Assembly (NCBI GenBank): GCA_017882245.1
Contig: JADGPV010000075.1
Coordinates: 1-10,393 of the forward strand
Source: Bacteroidales bacterium
Lineage (GTDB): Bacteria > Bacteroidota > Bacteroidia > Bacteroidales > VadinHA17
DNA: 10,393 nt
Direction: 5' to 3'
The notes under the pieces were generated by a model. That model saw nothing but the letters and a program-made list of their open reading frames with translations. It ran no database searches and was not told where the DNA came from. Position numbers and translations under genes: made by a program. Shown in pieces: positions 1 through 5,912 of this stretch. The first letter of the stretch is position 1. Every line of letters begins with the position of its first letter.

Positions 1-897
1 CACGTCCCTGGTCTGAAGAATCATGCTTGTGATCGCTTTCCTGTTTGAAATGCCATGGCCTACAACAACGTTCGCGTTGATGCCGACAACAGGTGTTCCT
101 CCGACTACCTCAAAGTTCATTCTGTCAAAAAAGTCATCCCTGATGCCTTTTGCTTTGGTGATCAAATAAAGCTTTTCAGCCATTTTGAGTATAATATTAC
201 CTACAAAACCATCACAGACAATCACATCAGTCATCTCGCCGGTAAAGAGGTCATGGCCTTCGATATTGCCCCTGAAGTTTACCATGGGGCTTTCGCGGAG
301 AAGCTCGTAAGCCGCTTTAACAGCGGCAGAGCCCTTTGAATCTTCCTTTCCTATGTTGAGCAGCCCTACTACAGGGTTTTCAATTCCCAGAACGTATTTT
401 GCATAAATGCTTCCCAGTATGCCATACTGAAGAAGCACATCAGGCTTTGAGTCGGGATTAATTCCCACGTCAAGTATTACCGATGATCTTCCGCTGACAT
501 CCGGGATGAACGCTGTCAGTGCCGGTCTGAAGACACCCGGTATAACGTTTACCGTATAACTTGCCCCTACCATCATAGCGCCGGTGTTTCCTGCGCTGGC
601 AAAGCCGTCTATCAGCCCGCTTTTAAGCATGCCGAATCCCACGGCTATAGACGAGTCTCTTTTCTGTGAAAAGGCTTTTGCGGGGTGATCAGACATTTCA
701 ATAACCTGTGTGGTGGGAACAATGTCGAAAAGGGAAGGTTCCACCTCCATAGATGCAAGTTTCTCTCTTATCAGGCGGTTATCGCCAATAAGCACCAACC
801 GGTCACCCAAAGGCAGCTTGCCGAGAGCATCAACTGCACCTTCGATGACAGCATCAGGAGCATAATCACCCCCCATGGCATCAACACCTATTTTCAT
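1..897 (-). CDS. plsX: Phosphate acyltransferase PlsX, 3' end cut by the window edge
   Basis: PlsX converts acyl-ACP and phosphate to acyl-phosphate, the acyl donor for PlsY in the first step of phosphatidate synthesis; it is a peripheral membrane enzyme. The reading frame stays open from 897 to the first base, giving 299 residues; the family usually has about 310-345, so only the C-terminal tail is missing. Visible family motifs are the N-terminal MKIGVDAMGGDYAPDA, SIAVGFGMLKSG followed by SAGNTGAMM, LDVGIN, LLNIGKED and VCDGFVGNIILK. I chose the ATG at 897 because the family normally begins with M-(I)-K-I-G-x-D. An in-frame ATG at 915 would add MPDNKA and cannot be excluded. It lies just downstream of rpmF, the classic yceD-rpmF-plsX order, in which fabH often follows. 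Identification is firm; only the start is uncertain. Confidence 0.96.
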   Translation of the reverse strand, partial: MKIGVDAMGGDYAPDAVIEGAVDALGKLPLGDRLVLIGDNRLIREKLASMEVEPSLFDIVPTTQVIEMSDHPAKAFSQKRDSSIAVGFGMLKSGLIDGFASAGNTGAMMVGASYTVNVIPGVFRPALTAFIPDVSGRSSVILDVGINPDSKPDVLLQYGILGSIYAKYVLGIENPVVGLLNIGKEDSKGSAAVKAAYELLRESPMVNFRGNIEGHDLFTGEMTDVIVCDGFVGNIILKMAEKLYLITKAKGIRDDFFDRMNFEVVGGTPVVGINANVVVGHGISNRKAITSMILQTRDV

Positions 898-925
898 TGC
901 CTTATTATCTGGCATGGAAAGCCGG

Positions 926-1111
926 TCAGGCTGTCGCTTTCTTCTCTACAGCAAGCTTGCCTCTGTAGTATCCGCACTCAGGGCATACCCTGTGATACAG
1001 ATGAGCTGATCCGCAGTTGGGACATGTAGCTACTGTGGGAGCAACAGCTTTGTCGTGTGTTCTCCGCTTATCCCTTCTGGTACTTGAGTGTCTGTGTTTT
1101 GGATTTGGCAT
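926..1111 (-). CDS. rpmF: Large ribosomal subunit protein bL32
   Basis: A 61-residue basic protein that is a component of the 50S subunit. The N-terminus MPNPKHRHSSTRRDKRRTH is the standard bL32 signature, and two cysteine pairs (C30/C33 in CPNC and C43/C46 in CPEC) form the zinc-ribbon of the Cys-containing form of this protein, as opposed to the Cys-less form found in zinc-limited paralogues. The length is normal for the family. It sits 18 bp downstream of the DUF177 gene and 28 bp upstream of plsX (10 bp if plsX starts at 915), so the three are almost certainly cotranscribed. No promoter of its own is evident. Confidence 0.97.
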   Translation of the reverse strand: MPNPKHRHSSTRRDKRRTHDKAVAPTVATCPNCGSAHLYHRVCPECGYYRGKLAVEKKATA

Positions 1112-1129
1112 CGCAGTAATGTATTGTGT

Positions 1130-1651
1130 TTAGTTATTTCCTGTCAGTTTTTTAAGTTCATCCCATTGCGGGTTTGATATATGTTCCGCCGTAACAAGAT
1201 GATCTTCAAGTCTCCTGATCATTTCGGGATCGCATATTGGCCGCCCCTTTTTGTCATCAGGATGTATTCGCTTTATTGGGAACGCCAGATGGATGTATTC
1301 ATAGAAAAACTGACTCAAATCTATTTCATGTTCATCCAGCGGCATCGTAATCATATCCGGATCAGCCTCTTCCCACAGTTTGCCCTGTTTTACGAACAGC
1401 CTGTTGGCACATGAGAGCGGCATGTAAAACTTTTCGAGACACCTGTCACACATAACCTCAGCATTGCCATTTATTGCAATGTCGAGCTGAATATGCGTCG
1501 AACACTTCTCAAGTTTAACCTCTGCCATAAGCTCTCCCCTCCTGATCTCAGATCCTTCAAAAGCTTCAAAAAAGTCGTCGCCTATTTCAAATTTGTAGGT
1601 GTATCTGCCTTCCTTAAGGCCAGCAATTGGTATTGAATACAAACCGGGCAT
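1130..1651 (-). CDS. yceD: DUF177 / YceD family rRNA-accumulation protein
   Basis: A 173-residue protein of the DUF177 (YceD) family. Members are genetically linked to rpmF across bacteria and plants and are needed for normal 23S rRNA accumulation. Visible features are a central CDRC pair (C68, C71) followed by LEKFYMPL, an acidic stretch (EEADPDMITMPLDEHEIDLSQF), the YEYIHLAFPIKR segment, C140 near GRPICDPEM, and the typical C-terminal NPQWDELKKL. I chose the ATG at 1651, giving MPGLYSIPIAGLKEG, which matches the usual start of the family. The frame stays open to an ATG at 1825, but that extension is A/T-rich, encodes an unfamiliar hydrophobic stretch, and would run through both intergenic promoter elements. 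A TAATTTTG element at 1677-1670 lies just upstream of the chosen start. The exact function in this organism is inferred from the family. Confidence 0.9.
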   Translation of the reverse strand: MPGLYSIPIAGLKEGRYTYKFEIGDDFFEAFEGSEIRRGELMAEVKLEKCSTHIQLDIAINGNAEVMCDRCLEKFYMPLSCANRLFVKQGKLWEEADPDMITMPLDEHEIDLSQFFYEYIHLAFPIKRIHPDDKKGRPICDPEMIRRLEDHLVTAEHISNPQWDELKKLTGNN

Positions 1652-1669
1652 CTCCTTTTTTTCGGTCTG

Positions 1670-1677
1670 CAAAATTA
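1670..1677 (-). promoter_or_regulatory. Candidate -7 element for the yceD-rpmF-plsX operon
   Basis: Reading the minus strand from 1677 to 1670 gives TAATTTTG, an exact match to the Bacteroidota -7 consensus TAnnTTTG. It is 18 bp upstream of the ATG at 1651, which would leave a leader of roughly ten bases. I see no -33 TTG at the best spacing: the nearest, at 1692-1690, is too close, and those at 1706-1711 are too far. The surrounding DNA is rich in A-tracts (1692-1715), which could act as an UP-like sequence. This is a motif match in intergenic DNA, not proof of a start site. Confidence 0.5.
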
Positions 1678-1740
1678 TAAATCCTCTTCCAATAAAAAAA
1701 ATTATCAACAAAAAAGTAACATCCCCCTCTTTCTTCGTCA

Positions 1741-1769
1741 TCTGCCGGTATAAATCCGCTTTCTGCCGG
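1741..1769 (+). promoter_or_regulatory. Direct repeat, candidate LytTR response-regulator operator
   Basis: The octamer TCTGCCGG occurs at 1741-1748 and again at 1762-1769, a period of 21 bp or two helical turns. Matching bases outside the core (T and CG a few bases upstream, A two bases downstream) hint at a longer degenerate repeat. LytTR-domain regulators such as AgrA, AlgR and ComE are known to bind pairs of about 9-bp direct repeats separated by about 12 bp, the same geometry. The second copy ends about 30 bp before the candidate -7 element of the operon that encodes a LytTR regulator (4010-4762), where an activator site would be expected. That this regulator binds here is inference. Confidence 0.4.
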
Positions 1770-1799
1770 AAATGTATGTATACGCTGACTGCGATACTA

Positions 1800-1807
1800 T
1801 AATTTTG
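1800..1807 (+). promoter_or_regulatory. Candidate -7 element for the LiaF-like/LytTR operon
   Basis: TAATTTTG at 1800-1807 matches the Bacteroidota consensus TAnnTTTG exactly and lies 23 bp upstream of the ATG at 1831, leaving a short leader. It is the same octamer as the element facing the other way at 1677-1670. No TTG is present at the expected -33 position (about 1775-1782), so the promoter may depend on an activator, which fits the direct repeat just upstream. Confidence 0.5.
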
Positions 1808-1830
1808 AACCGTATAATATTTCAAACGTC

Positions 1831-2163
1831 ATGAAAGAAAACAGTAATCCTTTTAGCGCAATAGCCAAACTGCTCATATCTCTTGGTCTGGTAATGATAA
1901 TAGCAAAACTTGACCTTTTCAAAATAGGACCGATCTCTGACTACTTCAAATGGGAGATGTTACTGATCTTTTTCGGCATTTTCAATTTGCTGAATCTTGA
2001 TATTGTTTTCAGCCTGATGTTATTTGCGGCAGCCTTCTGGTTTCTTATGCCCGAGATGAGCATCCAGCTCTCCCCTCTCTATAAAGAGATATACTGGCCG
2101 GCGGTAATGGTTCTTGGCGGAATAGCTTTTATGATAAGACCATTTACAAAAAAACTTAAATAA
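1831..2163 (+). CDS. Small membrane protein with LiaI/LiaF-like transmembrane region
   Basis: A 110-residue, almost entirely hydrophobic protein with about four predicted membrane segments (roughly 10-28, 42-57, 58-73 and 88-103), short charged ends and a basic C-terminus (RPFTKKLK). It has the look of the LiaI-LiaF-like transmembrane family (DUF5668 type). Its two conserved W-centred segments, FKWEMLLIFFGI and IYWPAVMVLGG, match FSWQMLLIVIGV and FFWPALFIVIG of the next protein, with the same 48-residue spacing between the tryptophans (W41/W89 here, W55/W103 there). It therefore appears to be a paralogue of the membrane half of its neighbour, without the extramembrane domain. It is the first gene of a four-gene operon ending in a two-component pair. 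A role as accessory membrane partner of the sensor is inference; no enzymatic motif is visible. Confidence 0.8.
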   Translation: MKENSNPFSAIAKLLISLGLVMIIAKLDLFKIGPISDYFKWEMLLIFFGIFNLLNLDIVFSLMLFAAAFWFLMPEMSIQLSPLYKEIYWPAVMVLGGIAFMIRPFTKKLK

Positions 2164-2187
2164 TACACTCATCAAACAAATACTGAA

Positions 2188-2931
2188 ATGGAAAACGAAA
2201 AAAACAAACCGGCAAAAAATCCTGCAGATACCTCTAACAGGTTCATTATTGGGATTTTACTAATTATTGCAGGATTTATCCTTATTCTCAGAAAGACAAC
2301 AGTACTTCCTGAGCCTCTGGATCATTTTATTGATAACATAATCTTCAGCTGGCAGATGCTGCTAATTGTGATCGGAGTGATCACCATTGCAGGATCGGAC
2401 AATAAAACTCCCGGCATTGTCCTTATTTGTGTCGGTGGATTTTTCATGATCCCGCAGCTTTTCTCTGATTTCTTCCATTCATTCAACTTTTTCTGGCCCG
2501 CACTCTTTATTGTCATAGGTGCTGTGCTGCTGATTAACTCAAAACGTATAGGAAGGACCCTGAACTACACCAGCGGAAGCAAAGCTGACACGATCGATTA
2601 TATCAACATCTTCAGCGGGGCTGAGCGTCAGCTCATCACTGACAACTTTATGGGAGGCAAGGTCACATCTATCTTTGGCGGCGGGGAAGTCGACCTGACC
2701 AGATCATCGCTGGCACCAGGTGATAATGTAATTGAAATTACTTGTATATTTGGAGGTACGACGATCATCGTTCCCGAGAACTGGAATGTCATTCTTAATG
2801 TCACACCCATTCTTGGTGGCTTCTCTGACAGCCGCAGGATAGGCAGTGACATCATAAAAGATGCGACAAGATCGCTTACAATAAGAGGAGCGGTGATTTT
2901 CGGAGGGGGTGAGATTAAATGCCATAAATAA
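2188..2931 (+). CDS. LiaF-like membrane protein (four-helix region plus C-terminal LiaF-type domain)
   Basis: A 247-residue protein. Residues 1-17 are polar. Four membrane segments follow (about 19-35, 53-69, 74-90 and 101-117), then a soluble domain from about 130 to the end. The soluble part carries a repeating I-(F/L)-G-G pattern: IFSG at 141, IFGGGEVDL at 162, IFGGTTIIVP at 187, ILGGFSD at 208 and IFGGGEIK at 237. This pattern is typical of the LiaF C-terminal-like domain (formerly DUF2154, 'cell wall-active antibiotics response'). In Firmicutes, LiaF/VraT-type proteins hold the cognate LiaS/VraS kinase inactive until cell-envelope damage. Here the gene ends 3 bp before a LytS-type kinase, so an equivalent role as sensor or inhibitor of that kinase is likely but inferred. 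The start 24 bp after the previous stop is the only good ATG ahead of the first helix. Confidence 0.85.
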   Translation: MENEKNKPAKNPADTSNRFIIGILLIIAGFILILRKTTVLPEPLDHFIDNIIFSWQMLLIVIGVITIAGSDNKTPGIVLICVGGFFMIPQLFSDFFHSFNFFWPALFIVIGAVLLINSKRIGRTLNYTSGSKADTIDYINIFSGAERQLITDNFMGGKVTSIFGGGEVDLTRSSLAPGDNVIEITCIFGGTTIIVPENWNVILNVTPILGGFSDSRRIGSDIIKDATRSLTIRGAVIFGGGEIKCHK

Positions 2932-2934
2932 CTT

Positions 2935-4002
2935 ATGAAGCATCCTGTTCTGGAAGACCGTTCAAGGTTAATTATTTGGTGCCTGGCCTGGGTAGTGTTA
3001 GCAACAGGCCAGGCATTGCTTATTCATTTTGTATACGGCAGCACCACGGATGTAGCAGTTGCTGACGGCATTATTTCAATGGTATTTTATGGTTTACTGG
3101 GACTGGCCATATGGTTTCCCGCCAGGTATTTGCTCCGTAGCGATACTCCGATCGTGTCAAAAGTCGGCAATATTATTCTGACCGGTACTGTGACGATCGT
3201 TCTGTGGCTCTTTGCAACAAGGTTTCTTGTCAGGGCACTGGTTCATGATAAGGAGGATTATGACCTGTTATGGCATTCGGTAGTGGTATTCCGTGCCACT
3301 GCCGGAGTGCTGATCTATTTTGTGATCATCCTGATTTATTATCTGTTTCTGAGCGCCACGCAGCTGGCTGAAAAGGCGTCACGCCAGGCACAACTTGAGG
3401 CACAGGTGCGGGAGGGTGAGCTGAAAATGCTGCGTGCACAGATTAATCCCCACTTTCTCTTCAACAGCCTCAATTCAATGAGCTCTCTCACACTTACCGA
3501 CCCCATGAAAGCGCGCGATATGATCCTGAAGCTTTCAGATTTCATGCGATATTCACTGTCATCACGTAGTGAACAGCCGGTGACATTGCAGAATGAAATG
3601 GAGAGTCTCAGGCTTTATCTTGAGATTGAAAAAGTCAGGTTTGGGGAACGACTGGTTATTGAAGAAGAAATTCAACCCGAGTGCCTTCCGGCATTGTTGC
3701 CGGCTATGCTTCTGCAACCGCTCTATGAAAATGCAGTGAAGCACGGAGTCTATGAATCAACTGACAGGGTTGTCATCAGGACCTCGGCAAACAAAGAAGA
3801 TGAGAATCTTGTCATATCTGTTACCAATACTATTGACCCTGATTCTGTGGTGACACGAAAGGGAGCTGGCATAGGATTGAAAAATGTACGGTCAAGGCTC
3901 GAACTGTTCTTCGGAGAGAAGGCAGACCTTGCCGTCAACCGTAAAGAGGACAGCTTTAACGTGGTGATAAAAATTCCATTTCAGGAAAAAATAAATCAAT
4001 AA
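2935..4002 (+). CDS. LytS-family sensor histidine kinase
   Basis: A 355-residue inner-membrane kinase. Four membrane segments (about 12-32, 45-63, 78-98 and 118-140) are followed by a short coiled coil (about 142-168) and the His_kinase domain with the phospho-acceptor motif QINPHFLFNSLN (H173). The HATPase domain has its N-box at NAVKHG (N266) and a G-box at GAGIGLKNVRSRL (about 310-322). There is no periplasmic sensor domain: the loops between helices are short, so the signal probably comes from the membrane or from a partner such as the LiaF-like protein encoded 3 bp upstream. The response regulator follows after 7 bp. Kinases of this kind (5TM-Lyt/LytS/YehU relatives) normally pair with LytTR regulators, as here. 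All catalytic motifs are intact. Family assignment is firm; the signal sensed is unknown. Confidence 0.95.
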   Translation: MKHPVLEDRSRLIIWCLAWVVLATGQALLIHFVYGSTTDVAVADGIISMVFYGLLGLAIWFPARYLLRSDTPIVSKVGNIILTGTVTIVLWLFATRFLVRALVHDKEDYDLLWHSVVVFRATAGVLIYFVIILIYYLFLSATQLAEKASRQAQLEAQVREGELKMLRAQINPHFLFNSLNSMSSLTLTDPMKARDMILKLSDFMRYSLSSRSEQPVTLQNEMESLRLYLEIEKVRFGERLVIEEEIQPECLPALLPAMLLQPLYENAVKHGVYESTDRVVIRTSANKEDENLVISVTNTIDPDSVVTRKGAGIGLKNVRSRLELFFGEKADLAVNRKEDSFNVVIKIPFQEKINQ

Positions 4003-4009
4003 ATGCAGC

Positions 4010-4762
4010 ATGAAAAAGATTAGGGTTTTGATCATCGAAGATGAAGCCCCTGCCCGGGAGCTGATAAAGTACATGCTGAAAGAACATACTGATATAGAAG
4101 TGGCCGGAGAATGTGCCGATGGCTTCTGCGGCGCAAGAGAGATTAAGGAGAAACATCCCGATCTTATCTTTCTTGACATACAGATGCCCAAACTGACAGG
4201 CTTTGAGCTGCTTGAAGTGCTCGACGAAAAGCCTGAAGTGATCTTTACCACGGCATTTGACCAGTATGCCATCAGAGCTTTTGAGCTCAATGCAGTCGAT
4301 TATCTTCTTAAGCCTTTCTCAAAGGAACGCTTTGATGATGCTCTTTCCAAGGCTGTCAACAGAATTGGCAAAGTTACTGAGGAGCCCGCTAAGATTGAAA
4401 AACTCGTGACAGCCGCCACTGAAGCAGAAGGGTACCTGACAAGGATCGTCTTCAGAAAGGGAGCGGGTATAAAGATCATCCCGCTGAATCTGATCTCCTA
4501 CCTTGCAGCCGAAGACGATTATGTAATGATCTATTATAGCGAAGGCAAAGCCCTTAAGCCCAAAACGATGAAATACTATGAGGATCACCTTCCGCCCAGT
4601 CTCTTTATGAGGGTGCACAGATCATACATGGTGAACATTGAGCATATTACACGTCTTGAGCCTTACAGCAAAGACAATTATGTGGCGGTTCTCAAATCGG
4701 GTGAGAAGATCCCTGTCAGTCGTACAGGGTATAAAATGCTCAGAGAGAAACTGAGTTTTTAA
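4010..4762 (+). CDS. LytTR-family response regulator transcription factor
   Basis: A 250-residue regulator with an N-terminal receiver domain (about 4-118) and a C-terminal LytTR DNA-binding domain (about 145-248). The receiver has the acidic pair E10/D11, the phospho-acceptor D56 in FLDIQMP, T80/T81 in IFTTAF and K101 in LLKPF, so it should be phosphorylated by the adjacent kinase. The LytTR part shows the typical ISYLAAEDDYVMIYY, FMRVHRSYMVNIEHI and IPVSRTGYKMLREKL segments. The organisation matches the LytR/AlgR group. A direct repeat with LytTR-like geometry lies upstream of the operon (1741-1769), suggesting autoregulation. Its stop codon overlaps the stop of the convergent yidD gene in the sequence TTAA. 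Targets outside the operon cannot be predicted here. Confidence 0.96.
   Translation: MKKIRVLIIEDEAPARELIKYMLKEHTDIEVAGECADGFCGAREIKEKHPDLIFLDIQMPKLTGFELLEVLDEKPEVIFTTAFDQYAIRAFELNAVDYLLKPFSKERFDDALSKAVNRIGKVTEEPAKIEKLVTAATEAEGYLTRIVFRKGAGIKIIPLNLISYLAAEDDYVMIYYSEGKALKPKTMKYYEDHLPPSLFMRVHRSYMVNIEHITRLEPYSKDNYVAVLKSGEKIPVSRTGYKMLREKLSF
4759..4762. other. Shared convergent stop codons in TTAA
   Basis: The four bases TTAA supply TAA to the response-regulator gene on the plus strand (4760-4762) and TAA to yidD on the minus strand (4761-4759). The two genes therefore abut with no intergenic DNA, and there is no room for a dedicated terminator between the coding regions. Transcription from each side must end inside the opposite gene or run on as antisense. 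Confidence 0.9.
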
Positions 4763-5073
4763 TCTCTTTGTTTAAGCCTGTTGCATTGTGGTGCCCTCCT
4801 GAGCAGCCTCCCCGCCTGCTTGTACCGCCTGAAGAGGAACTGCGGAACGGGGTCATAACCGTGGGTCCCGCCAGGCCTGCACCGCAAAATACGTCCTGCA
4901 GAAAGAACAATTCCCCTGAATGGCCCGTGCATCCTGAAAGCGTCAATGGCATACTGTGAACAGGTGGGCAAATGGCGACATGAAGGAGGTGTTAGTGGAG
5001 ATATGAGCCAGCGGTACAGCCATACGGGTATAAGCAGTAAAAAAGATAGTATCTTTGCTAAAGTATTTGACAT
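4759..5073 (-). CDS. yidD: Membrane protein insertion efficiency factor YidD
   Basis: A 104-residue protein of the YidD family, small membrane-associated proteins that assist YidC-dependent insertion of inner-membrane proteins. The family core is clear: an N-terminal amphipathic/hydrophobic stretch (about 5-25), then YRWLISPLTPPSCRHLPTCSQYAI with the conserved cysteines C32 and C38, HGPFRG, and RILRCRPGGTHGYDPVP. Family members usually have 70-85 residues; this one carries about 25 extra basic residues after the YDPVP motif, reaching to the TTAA shared with the convergent gene. No other ATG occurs before residue 48, so the start at 5073 is well constrained. In many bacteria yidD sits between rnpA and yidC; here it is alone, divergent from a zinc peptidase gene. 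Confidence 0.93.
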   Translation of the reverse strand: MSNTLAKILSFLLLIPVWLYRWLISPLTPPSCRHLPTCSQYAIDAFRMHGPFRGIVLSAGRILRCRPGGTHGYDPVPQFLFRRYKQAGRLLRRAPQCNRLKQRD

Positions 5074-5078
5074 CGTCC

Positions 5079-5086
5079 CAAAGATA
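5079..5086 (-). promoter_or_regulatory. Candidate -7 element for yidD, very close to its start codon
   Basis: The minus strand from 5086 to 5079 reads TATCTTTG, an exact match to TAnnTTTG, with a TTTTG at 5107-5103 as a possible -33 element (16-bp spacer, slightly short of the usual spacing). The element ends only 5 bp before the yidD ATG at 5073, so a transcript starting at the normal distance would be leaderless or nearly so. The match may also be chance in A/T-rich DNA. Confidence 0.35.
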
Positions 5087-5186
5087 AGATGAATCAGTCT
5101 GACAAAATGACCTGTTCACGGAACAAAGTAATGATGACAGATATTTTGCATTATTAAGTGGAAACTTTAAACACAGAAAACAGATA

Positions 5187-5891
5187 ATGGAAACAATGTA
5201 CATGCATAACGGAGCATACTGGTTGATCTTTATAGTATTCATGCTGCTGAGCTGGCTGGTCAGTGCAAGACTGAAGTCAAAATTCAGAAAGTACTCAAAG
5301 GAACCCCTCGCCGGCGGAATGACCGGACGCGATGTGGCTGAAAAGATGCTGCGCGACAATAACATCACTGATGTGACGGTGCAAAGCGTCCAGGGTCAGC
5401 TGACAGATCATTATAATCCGCTTAAGAAGACAATCAACCTGAGTCGCGATGTTTATTCCGGAGCCAGCATCGCTGCCGCCGCTGTCGCAGCTCATGAGAC
5501 GGGCCATGCCCTTCAGCATGCCCAGTCATATGCCTGGCTTAACATGAGGTCAAAACTTGCGCCCGTTGTGAGCTTTTCATCGAACTGGATACAGTGGGTG
5601 CTGATAGCAGGACTGGTTCTTATCAACTCAAGGCCGGAGATCCTCCTGATAGGTATTGTGCTTTTTGCCATCATAACGCTTTTCAGTGTGATAACCCTGC
5701 CTGTTGAGATCAATGCATCGAAGAGAGCTCTTGCATGGCTGTCAGATTCGGGAATTACATATTCCGAAACACAGGAGAAGGCAAAAGACGCCCTGAAATG
5801 GGCTGCATATACGTATGTCATCGCAGCGCTGGGTTCGCTGGCATCGCTGATATACTACATAATGATTTTCATGGGCGCCAGGGACAGATAG
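5187..5891 (+). CDS. YugP-type membrane zinc metallopeptidase
   Basis: A 234-residue membrane protein of the YugP family (neutral zinc metallopeptidase, DUF/peptidase family 'Zn_peptidase_2'). A first membrane helix spans about 9-26, the zinc motif HETGH is at 103-107 in AAVAAHETGHALQHA, and further helices lie around 134-147, 151-172 and 206-229. E174 in LPVEINASKRAL is the likely third zinc ligand and is strongly conserved in the family. The upstream segments GMTGRDVAEKMLRDNNI and DHYNPLKKTINLS are also characteristic. Length is normal. The physiological substrate of this family is not established. Alternative ATGs at 5196 and 5202 would trim only 3-5 residues. The gene stands alone on the plus strand, 113 bp from divergent yidD and 12 bp from a convergent methyltransferase gene. 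No strong promoter motif is visible in the 5074-5186 gap on this strand. Confidence 0.93.
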   Translation: METMYMHNGAYWLIFIVFMLLSWLVSARLKSKFRKYSKEPLAGGMTGRDVAEKMLRDNNITDVTVQSVQGQLTDHYNPLKKTINLSRDVYSGASIAAAAVAAHETGHALQHAQSYAWLNMRSKLAPVVSFSSNWIQWVLIAGLVLINSRPEILLIGIVLFAIITLFSVITLPVEINASKRALAWLSDSGITYSETQEKAKDALKWAAYTYVIAALGSLASLIYYIMIFMGARDR

Positions 5892-5912
5892 AGTTAAACT
5901 ACCCTATCTCCC
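5881..5912. terminator. Possible bidirectional hairpin between convergent genes
   Basis: AGATAG at 5886-5891 can pair with CTATCT at 5904-5909; AGT (5892-5894) with ACT (5898-5900) extends the stem inward past a three-base bulge, and GGG (5881-5883) with CCC (5910-5912) extends it outward past a two-base bulge. The stop codons of both convergent genes (TAG at 5889-5891 and CTA at 5904-5906) lie in the stem. There is no U-run on either side, so classic intrinsic termination is doubtful; this is a structural candidate only. Confidence 0.3.

Noticed and set aside
55..1029. Plus-strand open frames opposite plsX and rpmF
   Set aside because: They lie antisense to a clear PlsX coding frame and show no recognisable domain.
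1692..1715. A-tracts as a homopolymer phase-variation site
   Set aside because: The runs are interrupted by other bases and lie outside coding sequence; ordinary A/T-rich promoter DNA explains them.
1652..1825. N-terminal extension of the DUF177 protein up to an ATG at 1825
   Set aside because: The extension is unlike the family, A/T-rich and hydrophobic, and would overlap both candidate promoter elements and the direct repeat. The start at 1651 matches the family length.
4742..4767. AGAGA/TCTCT inverted repeat around the response-regulator stop as a terminator
   Set aside because: Only five weak pairs around a 16-base loop, with no convincing U-run; likely chance.
5092..5186. Promoter for the zinc peptidase gene near GATATTTTGC
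   Set aside because: The best match to TAnnTTTG has two mismatches and no supporting -33 element, so I do not list it.
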